Shown here one piece after another: positions 1-5,178 of a stretch of DNA of 7,388 bases (positions are counted from its first letter, which is position 1; each line of letters begins with the position of its first letter). Origin of the DNA: Candidatus Sulfotelmatobacter sp. GTDB lineage: Bacteria; Acidobacteriota; Terriglobia; Terriglobales; Acidobacteriaceae. Below the pieces are notes generated by a model. The model searched no databases. It worked only from the letters and a program-made list of their open reading frames with translations, and was not told the origin of the DNA. The translations under genes and the position numbers were made by a program. The stretch is from positions 1 to 7,388 of the forward strand of contig JASHTD010000250.1 in NCBI GenBank assembly GCA_030040725.1, written 5' to 3'.

Positions 1-644
1 CGACCAAGCTCAATCATTCTATCGGAAGCAGTGGGCGCGGTCAATTTTCGACCGGCATCCGCGTTGTCTGTCCGGTTCGGAATCCTGCGATCCCATTCCG
101 CAAAAGCTTTGGGCGTCGATACTCCCACCTCGGGCGTTACCACAACACATGCCGTCGTGGGTAGATCCTCGAGCGGATAAACTTGTTCGCCGCGCCCGAC
201 TCCCAATAAAGTCCCGCCAACGAGAAAGAGCGGCAAGTCGGAGCCCACTTCGGCCGCAATCTTCAGTCGCTGGGAAGCGGTTAATCGCTTCCGGAGGAGA
301 CGTTCCAGTCCAACCATGGCTGCAACCGCATTCGAGGAAGCTCCCCCCACGCCACCCTGCACGGGCAACCGCTTCTCGATCTCAATAGTGATCTGCCCTT
401 TGGCTCCGAGAGCTGACATTGCTTTGTCGACGATCCGGTAGCAGGTGTTGGATTCGTTGAGGGGAACTCTCTCATCCTGGCAGCGGATTTCGATCCCTCT
501 GCCGCGGCGCGCGCCAATGCGGATGAGATCATGCAAACCGATTGTCTGATAGATGGTCAACAGCTCGTGAAATCCATCCTCGCGACGGGCGCCAATGCGC
601 AGCCCGAGATTGATTTTCGCGAAGGATCGAACGGTTACTGACAC
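1..644 (-). CDS. ispE: 4-diphosphocytidyl-2-C-methyl-D-erythritol kinase (IspE), C-terminus cut by window edge
   Basis: IspE is a GHMP-family cytosolic kinase that uses ATP to phosphorylate the 2-hydroxyl of CDP-methylerythritol, the fourth step of the MEP isoprenoid pathway. I translated 214 complete codons; family members are usually about 280 to 310 residues, so the last quarter or so lies beyond the left edge. Visible marks: FAKINLGL at residues 8-15, with Lys10 matching the active-site lysine of E. coli IspE; the glycine-rich ATP loop at 94-106 (PVQGGVGGASSNA), which differs slightly from the commoner P-x-GGGLGGGSSNA; and GSDLPLF at 134-140, whose Asp136 is the expected catalytic base, followed by GGTLLGVGRGE at 143-153. 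The start is GTG at 644, giving VSVTVRSFAKINLGL, the usual N-terminal length. No in-frame ATG or Shine-Dalgarno lies just upstream. Family identity is firm; the start is fairly likely. Its pathway neighbours ispD and ispF lie about 3.2 kb upstream on the same strand. Confidence 0.96.
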   Translation of the reverse strand, partial: MSVTVRSFAKINLGLRIGARREDGFHELLTIYQTIGLHDLIRIGARRGRGIEIRCQDERVPLNESNTCYRIVDKAMSALGAKGQITIEIEKRLPVQGGVGGASSNAVAAMVGLERLLRKRLTASQRLKIAAEVGSDLPLFLVGGTLLGVGRGEQVYPLEDLPTTACVVVTPEVGVSTPKAFAEWDRRIPNRTDNADAGRKLTAPTASDRMIELG

Positions 645-653
645 GGGAGCCTG

Positions 654-661
654 ATTGTATA
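654..661 (-). promoter_or_regulatory. TATA-like -10 box close to the ispE start
   Basis: Read on the minus strand, TATACAAT lies 9 bases before the GTG start of ispE. It offers either TATACA (11 bases from the GTG) or TACAAT (9 bases) as a -10 hexamer. Transcription starting 6 to 7 bases further on would leave a leader of only about 3 to 5 bases, consistent with the absence of a Shine-Dalgarno. No convincing -35 element is present at 16 to 18 bases spacing (AT-poor sequence there), so this is tentative. Confidence 0.35.
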
Positions 662-791
662 GCCCCGGGGGTATGCTTGCCGACGGTTTTGCGCAATTTA
701 TGCTCCATGGTATGACCGCAGACAAGGCTTCTCCGCCCGATACCCCACTTCGGTAATCTCGACTGCGACCCCTGATAAGTGCACGCTAATG

Positions 792-807
792 TGTGATTCC
801 GATCACA
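792..807. promoter_or_regulatory. CRP/FNR-family-type operator palindrome
   Basis: The sequence TGTGATTCCGATCACA is a perfect match to the CRP core TGTGA-N6-TCACA, with the symmetric arms extended to TGTGAT-N4-ATCACA. Its centre (799.5) lies about 155 bases from the ispE start and about 214 bases from the cupredoxin-like gene start, so it could serve either or both. A 12-base perfectly paired dyad of this exact type is unlikely by chance in one intergenic region, but it is a single site. Which regulator of the CRP/FNR superfamily would bind, and with which ligand, cannot be told from the sequence. Confidence 0.6.
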
Positions 808-860
808 TGAGCCGGTGACGGTCCTCCCTGATTCGGAGTCTAGAACGACCGCAGGCACGG

Positions 861-897
861 ATGCTGCCCCGCTTCGCAACGGGGATCCTGTCAGCAT
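861..897 (+). other. Bulged 11-bp hairpin in the putative leader of the cupredoxin-like gene
   Basis: Two nested inverted repeats line up: ATGCTG (861-866) with CAGCAT (892-897), and CCCCG (867-871) with CGGGG (880-884). Together they form an 11-base-pair stem with an 8-base loop and a 7-base bulge (885-891) on the 3' arm. A second short G/C inverted repeat, GCCCC-AA-GGGGC, follows at 900-911. There is no U-tract after either, so they are not intrinsic terminators. If transcribed from upstream, this would sit about 115 to 150 bases ahead of the start codon at 1014. It matches no regulatory RNA family that I can recognise. Confidence 0.4.
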
Positions 898-1002
898 TGG
901 CCCCAAGGGGCGAAAACGTTGTCGGCGTGACCGATCCGAAAATTCAGCCCGCGTTCCACGACGACCGAAGGTAGGGGTGTGTGTAACGGGCGGTGGGCTA
1001 TC

Positions 1003-1007
1003 AGGGG
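1003..1007 (+). promoter_or_regulatory. Ribosome binding site deciding the start at 1014
   Basis: AGGGG ends 6 bases before the ATG at 1014. This good Shine-Dalgarno selects that ATG over the GTG at 993 in the same frame, and the chosen start also places a proper signal peptide at the very N-terminus. Confidence 0.7.
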
Positions 1008-1013
1008 TATTGT

Positions 1014-1826
1014 ATGCGGACTCTGATTCTTTGTAGCACTTTACTGGTTTCTTTTCTATCGGTTGCCGTCATCGCGACCGCGCAATCGGATTATCGGGTC
1101 ATTACGGTAACCGATGGTGGCACTATCTCCGGGACGGTCAAATGGTCGGGGCCAGTGCCTCACGAGCTGGACTATCCCATCACCAAAGATCCGCAGATTT
1201 GCGAGACCGACGGTAAAAAGACCGCCAATCTCGACCGCCTGATTGTCGGTCCCGAGGGTGGGGTCGCCAATACGATTGTCTACATCAAGAACATCTCAGC
1301 CGGCAAGGCGATGGATCTGCCCGAGCAGAGGCGGCATCTGGATCAAAAGCACTGCCGTTACGTTCCTCACATTCTTCTCGTGCCCGAGGGTGCCGATCTG
1401 CAGATGCAAAGCTCCGACGCTACGCTGCATACCATTCACATGGACGGTGCGGCCAGCTTCAACCTGCCATTTCCCTTCACCGGCCAAGTGGTTTCGCGCA
1501 CCATGTCGACGCCGGGACTGGTCAACCTCCATTGCAATGGCGGTCATGTATGGATGAACGCCGAGATGATGGTGGTTCCGAACCCCTACTATGCGGTTAC
1601 GGACGAAAGCGGACACTTTGAGTTCACCAGCGTTCCGCCGGGAAGCTATCAGGTCATCGCCTGGCACGAAGGGTGGGGACTTGCTGGGAAGGAACAGGCA
1701 TACGATGTTCTCACCGAGCGCGCAGTACAGCGGCCGATTTTCACCGAACCAAAGACGTGGGAGAAGTCGGTCACGGTGAACGCTAACGGATCAAGCTCAG
1801 TGAATTTTGTGATTGTAAACAAGTAA
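1014..1826 (+). CDS. Exported cupredoxin-like protein with carboxypeptidase-regulatory-like C-terminal region
   Basis: The product is 270 residues, predicted to be exported, with a possible copper-binding or electron-transfer role; substrate and partner are unknown. Residues 1-23 form a Sec signal peptide (short basic start, hydrophobic core, ATA before the likely cleavage at Gln24). There is no lipobox. The central part resembles secreted plastocyanin-like proteins: YVPHILLVPEGADLQ (116-130) and LHTIHMDG (138-145) supply candidate His139/His142, and LHCNGGHVWMNAEMM (172-186) supplies Cys174, His178 and Met181, the usual ligand set of a type 1 copper site. From about residue 192, YYAVTDESGHFEFTSVPPGSYQV then WHEG is typical of a carboxypeptidase-regulatory-like beta-sandwich repeat. 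Relatives I recall have a C-x2-H-P-W-M motif; here it is C-x3-H-V-W-M, one residue longer. The start at 1014 is chosen for its ribosome binding site and signal peptide. The gene appears monocistronic, with a terminator directly behind it. Copper binding is inference. Confidence 0.85.
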   Translation: MRTLILCSTLLVSFLSVAVIATAQSDYRVITVTDGGTISGTVKWSGPVPHELDYPITKDPQICETDGKKTANLDRLIVGPEGGVANTIVYIKNISAGKAMDLPEQRRHLDQKHCRYVPHILLVPEGADLQMQSSDATLHTIHMDGAASFNLPFPFTGQVVSRTMSTPGLVNLHCNGGHVWMNAEMMVVPNPYYAVTDESGHFEFTSVPPGSYQVIAWHEGWGLAGKEQAYDVLTERAVQRPIFTEPKTWEKSVTVNANGSSSVNFVIVNK

Positions 1827-1831
1827 AGTGC

Positions 1832-1866
1832 GTGAGGCGGGCAGTCTTGCCCGCCCGCTCACTTTT
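1832..1866 (+). terminator. Intrinsic terminator after the cupredoxin-like gene
   Basis: Six bases after the stop codon, GTGAG (1832-1836) and GCGGGCA (1837-1843) pair with TGCCCGC (1848-1854) and CTCAC (1858-1862) around a GTCT loop. This makes a 12-base-pair stem with a 3-base bulge (1855-1857), followed by TTTTCT. This is a Rho-independent terminator for the plus strand. On the minus strand the same stem is followed by a mixed tract without a clean U-run, so it would be at best a weak terminator for the gene ending at 1913. Confidence 0.85.
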
Positions 1867-1912
1867 CTGAATCGCAAAGATGTGGCTGATCGTGGTGGCA
1901 GCGTCTCCTGCA

Positions 1913-2650
1913 CTATCCTCGCCGCTTATATAACACGGCAAACTCAAAGCCGGGATTCGCCGGAAACAATTCCGCCACTTTCCTTAGCCGTTCCGCGAGC
2001 GCCGAAGGCGCGAGCAAAGGATAATCGCGCTCGCGGAGATCGTAGTAATCGACATCGAGGAACAGAGATAGCAGAAAGATCGAAATCGTATCGGCGAAGG
2101 TCGCCTCAAAGTATTCGTTCTTATAGCGTTCTGCGTCCGGGCCGGCGGCTGTGGCCAGCTTTCGAGCCTCCCACGCATCGAGCGAGGTTTCGCCGCGCGT
2201 GCCCGTCTCCACCTGTTTCCAGGCCAACTCGCTGAATTCGTTGGAAACTCCCGCAATCTCGACCAGAGCGTGGCCGACGTTGATGTAGAACTCGAAGGCC
2301 ACAGAAAACTTGTCGTCAGTCAGGCGGGTGGAAATAAAAACGCATTGCGAATCGCCGAGGTTCAGATTGCGGTGGCAGACGGCGTTGTCGCTGAGGGCGA
2401 CGTCGTACCGATCAGCAATCAAAATTTCCTCTCCCTGGCTCACCGTGAGCGGCACAAAGTAATAAGCCTTGCGTTTGAGCGCCGAGGCAATTTTTGCCGG
2501 GACTGCGGCAATCATGCGCTCAAGGTCAAACGCGCCGATTGAGCTTTCACCGGCGGTGGCGTAGCACACCCCATTCGCCGCCTGGGAGACAGGCGTCATC
2601 CGCACCACATCGGCGGGGCTCCGCGTAATTGCTGGTGCCGCTTGCGACAT
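1913..2650 (-). CDS. Conserved-looking hypothetical protein, 245 aa
   Basis: I do not recognise this protein. It is soluble, with no signal peptide. Composition is balanced, with blocks that look like real structured protein: KAYYFVPLTV (61-70), EEILIADRYDVAL (74-86), VCHRNLNLGDSQCVFISTRL (91-110), then FSVAFEFYINVGHALVEIAGV (115-135). A hydrophobic stretch FADTISIFLLSLFLDV (185-200) is followed by acidic DYYDLRERDYP (201-211); it is short and flanked by charges, so more likely a buried helix than a membrane span. His93 and His128 with the nearby cysteines could bind metal, but nothing shows that. The frame opens upstream to 2740, but the added 30 residues are basic, unstructured and overlap the divergent gene, so I prefer ATG at 2650. 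It stands alone between the terminator of the upstream-facing gene and the divergent promoter region. Confidence 0.8.
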   Translation of the reverse strand: MSQAAPAITRSPADVVRMTPVSQAANGVCYATAGESSIGAFDLERMIAAVPAKIASALKRKAYYFVPLTVSQGEEILIADRYDVALSDNAVCHRNLNLGDSQCVFISTRLTDDKFSVAFEFYINVGHALVEIAGVSNEFSELAWKQVETGTRGETSLDAWEARKLATAAGPDAERYKNEYFEATFADTISIFLLSLFLDVDYYDLRERDYPLLAPSALAERLRKVAELFPANPGFEFAVLYKRRG

Positions 2651-2669
2651 CCTTGCTCTTTTATACACT
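2642..2669 (+). promoter_or_regulatory. Possible sigma70-type promoter for the membrane protein / C26 pair
   Basis: TTGCGA (2642-2647), a 16-base spacer and TACACT (2664-2669) make a plausible plus-strand promoter. It overlaps the start of the divergent gene and would give a leader of about 40 bases before the ATG at 2717. It shares its A/T-rich core with the opposing TATA-like box, so the two promoters would compete for the same DNA. Confidence 0.35.
2660..2665 (-). promoter_or_regulatory. TATA-like -10 box close to the start of the hypothetical gene
   Basis: On the minus strand TATAAA lies 9 bases before the ATG at 2650. A start site 6 to 7 bases on would leave a leader of about 3 bases. 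No good -35 is seen at normal spacing. The weak AAGG next to the ATG is too close to act as a normal Shine-Dalgarno. Confidence 0.35.
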
Positions 2670-2716
2670 AACGGATTCACCGCCGCTTTGCGCTTTCGCC
2701 GTGAGAAGGCTGTCCA

Positions 2717-3076
2717 ATGCCTGCTCCCGAGCCCGCCCAATGGTGTAGCCTAGATGTAGTGCCTGCAACGCATACACCCCGCTGGTACACGATTCCGGTT
2801 CGCGTCGCACTGATGACTTTCATCGGCACGCTGCTTTTGTTCGCTATCAGCCTGCTACTGGGGATCATCGGTACAGTGGCAGTGGCAGCCCTACACAACG
2901 CGCATCCCGACATGCGGATCGCGTACCGTCGGATAGCCGTGCCGGTTGCCGTGGTCGGGGGCGCCATTGTTTGTGTGATCTCATTCATCGTCGAAATTCG
3001 TCATTACCGCCAGTCGAAGGCCCTGCTCGGCATCGCGAGAATTAGTGAAGAACACCAGCCGAGAATCGCAAACTGA
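2717..3076 (+). CDS. Small two-helix inner-membrane protein, unknown function
   Basis: The product is 119 residues. A mostly polar N-terminus (1-29) with one Cys (Cys10) leads to a long hydrophobic segment at about 31-58 (VALMTF through VAVAAL), a short loop with HNAHPDMRIAYRR (60-72), and a second hydrophobic segment at about 73-93 (IAVPVAVVGGAIVCVISFIVEI). A basic then mixed cytoplasmic-type tail (95-119) follows. No signal peptide, enzyme motif or known domain is visible. The ATG at 2717 has a strong ribosome binding site, GAGAAGG at 2703-2709, 7 bases ahead. The stop codon is one base from the start of the downstream amidotransferase-like gene, so the two are almost certainly co-transcribed and may be translationally coupled. 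The function is not predictable from sequence alone. Confidence 0.75.
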   Translation: MPAPEPAQWCSLDVVPATHTPRWYTIPVRVALMTFIGTLLLFAISLLLGIIGTVAVAALHNAHPDMRIAYRRIAVPVAVVGGAIVCVISFIVEIRHYRQSKALLGIARISEEHQPRIAN

Positions 3077-3077
3077 T

Positions 3078-3827
3078 ATGCGGCCCCGAATTGCGATTCC
3101 TATGCCGCATTCGCTTGATCGGGAGTATGCCGAAAGAGCAATCCCGCAATATGAGCGTGCGGTTGCCCTGGCGGATGGCGAACCCGTGCGCATTCCGCTC
3201 GACTTGGCTCGGGAAGAGTTGAGGAAGCTGGTGAGCGGCTGCGATGGATTTCTGCTGCCCGGCAGCAAAGCCGATGTAGATCCGGCGAAATTTGAGGCTG
3301 AGCGATCTCCGCATACGGCTGCAGCAGATCAGCGGCGCGAGGCGGTTGATGAGCTTCTGCTCGAAAATGTGTATTACCAGGGCAAACCGGTGCTTGGCAT
3401 CTGCTACGGATTGCAGAGCCTGAACGTTTTCCGTGGAGGATCGTTGATTCAGCACATTCCGGATTTCTTGCCGGTAGACTTGCGCACGCGAATAAATCAT
3501 GAAGCGGGCAGGAAAGTCGCGATCGCGCACCAAGTCGTGCCGGAGAAGGATTCCAGGCTGGGTGAAATTCTATTTGGAAACCGTCGACAGTCCGGCGAAG
3601 CCCAGAAACTGCCGGTCAATTCTTCGCATCATCAATCGGCCGATTCAATTGGCGAAGGTCTCCGCGTCGTTGCCCGCTGCCCGGACGACGGCATTATCGA
3701 AGCGATTGAGGGAGGGGATGGCGATCATTTCGTGCTGGCAGTACAGTGGCATCCAGAACGCTCGGTGGACGACGATGAGGCTTCCCGCGCGATCTTCCGA
3801 GCCTTTGTGCAGGCCGCGAAAAAATGA
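3078..3827 (+). CDS. Class I glutamine amidotransferase-like hydrolase (gamma-glutamyl-GABA hydrolase / peptidase C26 family)
   Basis: The product is 249 residues, the usual size for the PuuD-like C26 family, which cleaves gamma-glutamyl amide bonds such as gamma-glutamyl-GABA. Key marks: GFLLPGSKADVDP (57-69), matching the family's GG-D-P substrate loop; the nucleophile elbow GICYGLQSLNVFRGG (107-121) with catalytic Cys109; VNSSHHQ (180-186); and AVQWHPE (221-227), giving His225 and Glu227 of the triad. All catalytic residues are present, so it should be active. The substrate is uncertain: there are no putrescine-pathway neighbours, so the name puuD is not justified. I place the start at ATG 3078, where MRPRIAIPMP fits the family's first beta strand; an alternative GTG at 3045 would overlap the upstream gene by 32 bases. 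Neither has a strong ribosome binding site, consistent with coupling to the upstream membrane-protein gene (junction TGATATG). It converges with ispF, 15 bases away. Confidence 0.92.
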   Translation: MRPRIAIPMPHSLDREYAERAIPQYERAVALADGEPVRIPLDLAREELRKLVSGCDGFLLPGSKADVDPAKFEAERSPHTAAADQRREAVDELLLENVYYQGKPVLGICYGLQSLNVFRGGSLIQHIPDFLPVDLRTRINHEAGRKVAIAHQVVPEKDSRLGEILFGNRRQSGEAQKLPVNSSHHQSADSIGEGLRVVARCPDDGIIEAIEGGDGDHFVLAVQWHPERSVDDDEASRAIFRAFVQAAKK

Positions 3828-3842
3828 ATGCGGTTCCACGAG

Positions 3843-4358
3843 CTACTTTCTCTTCTTTTGAGCCGGCATGCGTGTCTCAAGGAGCACGACGACATGCGCG
3901 ATAGCGGCACGCTCAAGATTCAGCCCTTCCGGAGTTTTCGCCTTGAGGCCGACACAGTCGGCCGGGAGGCCCAGTAAATCGGCAACGCGGGCTCGAATTG
4001 CGGCGGTGTGAGGGCCGATCTTCGGCGCGGCCAGAATCAGGCTCGCATCAATATTTGCTACCGCATATCCCATCTTGCGCACACGCTGAAGTGCTTCACG
4101 AAGAAATACGACAGAGTCGGCGCCTTTCCATTTGGGATCTGACGGGGGAAAAAGCGCGCCGATATCAGGAGCGGCAATTGCTCCCAGCAAAGCATCGGTG
4201 ATGGCGTGGAGTAGAACGTCGCCGTCGGAATGCCCACCGAGGCCTTTGTCGTGCGGCAGGGTTACCCCCCCAATTTTCAGGGGAATGCCTGGACGAAATT
4301 CGTGCGAATCGAAGCCGTAGCCAATGCGAATCTTCGGTGTGTGTTTTGTGGCTGGCAT
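3843..4358 (-). CDS. ispF: 2-C-methyl-D-erythritol 2,4-cyclodiphosphate synthase (IspF)
   Basis: IspF converts CDP-methylerythritol 2-phosphate to the 2,4-cyclodiphosphate with release of CMP, the fifth MEP-pathway step, as a homotrimer with a divalent metal (Zn) in each active site. The 171-residue product is full length, slightly longer than the usual 157 to 160 because of short basic tails. Signature residues are visible: GYGFDSHEF (13-21) with metal ligands Asp17 and His19; GGHSDGDVLLHAITDALLGA (41-60) with His43 and the third ligand His51; DIGALFPPSDP (65-75); and KTPEGLNLE (141-149) in the nucleotide-binding region. The gene follows ispD by 3 bases and lacks a clear Shine-Dalgarno, so translation is probably coupled to ispD. 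No terminator hairpin is apparent in the 15 bases between it and the convergent amidotransferase-like gene. Confidence 0.98.
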   Translation of the reverse strand: MPATKHTPKIRIGYGFDSHEFRPGIPLKIGGVTLPHDKGLGGHSDGDVLLHAITDALLGAIAAPDIGALFPPSDPKWKGADSVVFLREALQRVRKMGYAVANIDASLILAAPKIGPHTAAIRARVADLLGLPADCVGLKAKTPEGLNLERAAIAHVVVLLETRMPAQKKRK

Positions 4359-4361
4359 TCG

Positions 4362-5099
4362 TTAACGCGGAGAATTTCTCAAATAGAACTCGGCTAATTC
4401 CATATCTGAAGGCGCAGTGATTTTTATGTTTCGCGGAGATCCCATGACCACTGCCACTTCATGCCCTGACCGCTCGACCAAAGAGGCTTCGTCGGTGCCG
4501 AGGAAACCATCCGCCGAGGCTTCATCGAAAGCTTTCTTGATGACGCTATAACGAAAACCTTGCGGCGTTTGCGCCATGACAATGCTGGCGCGCGGGATTG
4601 TTGCCTTGATCAGCGCGCCCTCAGCGGTTCGTTCCACTTGTTTGACCGTGTCGACGGAGGGAAGCCCCGCGATGGCGGCACCATATTTCTGAGCGGCTTC
4701 GATAACTTCTTCGATGATTTCGGGCGTCACCAACGGGCGCACAGCATCGTGAACGAGAACAATATCGTCTGCGGCACCGGAGATTTTTAGCAGTGCGTTC
4801 TCCACCGATTGCTGCCGGTGTTCACCGCCGACGACAAAGTTCACATTCTTTTTCAACACGTCTTTGGCTTCGCTTTGCATGCGCGAGCGAAAACCCGCGA
4901 TTTCGTTTTCCCGCAGCACGAGCCAAATTTCGGTGACCGCTTCGACGGAGGCGAACTTGCGAAGAGTATGGATCAGGATTGGCGTTCCACCCAACTCAGT
5001 GAATTGCTTGGAAGGCGGCGCATTCTTGACGTTTGCGCCGGGAACCGGCGCCATGCGCGTGCCTAGCCCGGCCGCGGGAATGATAACAATCACCTTCAT
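4362..5099 (-). CDS. ispD: 2-C-methyl-D-erythritol 4-phosphate cytidylyltransferase (IspD)
   Basis: IspD transfers CMP from CTP to methylerythritol 4-phosphate, the third MEP-pathway step. The 245-residue product shows the full family pattern: the nucleotide-binding loop PAAGLGTRM (8-16), SKQF (30-33) with Lys31 as the conserved catalytic lysine, GGEHRQQSVENAL (91-103), VHDAVRPLV (116-124), the DTVKQVE strand (150-156), AQTPQGF (176-182), TDEASLVE (202-209) and NIKIT (224-228). An insert of about 10 residues (about 17-28) separates the glycine-rich loop from SKQF compared with E. coli IspD; I recall similar inserts in acidobacterial sequences. The ATG at 5099 gives the family's normal N-terminus. 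It has no Shine-Dalgarno but lies just downstream of a strong promoter (5111-5139). It forms an operon with ispF and lies 79 bases downstream of clpB. Confidence 0.98.
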   Translation of the reverse strand: MKVIVIIPAAGLGTRMAPVPGANVKNAPPSKQFTELGGTPILIHTLRKFASVEAVTEIWLVLRENEIAGFRSRMQSEAKDVLKKNVNFVVGGEHRQQSVENALLKISGAADDIVLVHDAVRPLVTPEIIEEVIEAAQKYGAAIAGLPSVDTVKQVERTAEGALIKATIPRASIVMAQTPQGFRYSVIKKAFDEASADGFLGTDEASLVERSGHEVAVVMGSPRNIKITAPSDMELAEFYLRNSPR

Positions 5100-5110
5100 T
5101 GCGGGCTGTA

Positions 5111-5139
5111 AGTATACGAGCGCCGGCGGCAGAGTTCAA
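5111..5139 (-). promoter_or_regulatory. Near-consensus sigma70-type promoter for ispDF
   Basis: On the minus strand TTGAAC (5139-5134), a 17-base spacer and TATACT (5116-5111) match the -35 and -10 consensus in five positions each at ideal spacing. The -10 ends 11 bases before the ispD ATG, so a start site 6 to 7 bases past it would leave only about 5 untranslated bases. No Shine-Dalgarno occurs in those bases, so the mRNA is predicted to be nearly leaderless. The promoter lies in the 79-base clpB-ispD gap, so ispDF need not depend on clpB transcription. Confidence 0.7.
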
Positions 5140-5178
5140 ATGTAAGCAGCGCTGTTGTCTCGGAACTAAGCGCGCTCT

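Larger units (their letters stand above)
645..1013. other. Divergent intergenic region between ispE and the cupredoxin-like gene
   Basis: This 369-base stretch separates two divergent genes. Reading frames open across it overlap one another on both strands, lack recognisable motifs, and translate to arginine- and serine-rich sequence typical of chance frames, so I call no gene here. It contains a TATA-like box near ispE (654-661), a perfect CRP-type palindrome (792-807), a foldable G/C-rich block (861-911) and the ribosome binding site of the plus-strand gene (1003-1007). I could not find a convincing -35/-10 pair for the plus-strand gene. I see no tRNA, known riboswitch or repeat array. Confidence 0.7.

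Noticed and set aside
185..200. Possible premature break in ispE suggested by competing open frames on the plus strand
   Set aside because: Direct translation of the minus strand from 644 to 3 is open throughout with family motifs in order, so the gene is intact in the window and merely cut by its edge.
900..911. GCCCC-AA-GGGGC as a terminator
   Set aside because: The loop is only two bases and no U-tract follows on either strand.
993..1013. Upstream GTG start (993) for the cupredoxin-like gene
   Set aside because: It would bury the signal peptide behind seven extra residues, while the ATG at 1014 has AGGGG at the right distance.
529..1036. Open frames on both strands across the ispE-cupredoxin intergenic region
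   Set aside because: They overlap each other, the 3' part of the minus-strand frame overlaps the true ispE frame, they are Arg/Ser/Gly-rich without motifs, and the region holds regulatory-looking structure instead.
2651..2740. N-terminal extension of the hypothetical gene to 2740
   Set aside because: The added 30 residues are basic and low in structure, overlap the divergent gene's start and both candidate promoters, and the ATG at 2650 begins the better-looking protein.
3045..3077. GTG start at 3045 for the C26-family hydrolase
   Set aside because: It would overlap the upstream gene by 32 bases and add polar residues before the first family strand; ATG 3078 fits better, although translation from 3045 cannot be excluded.
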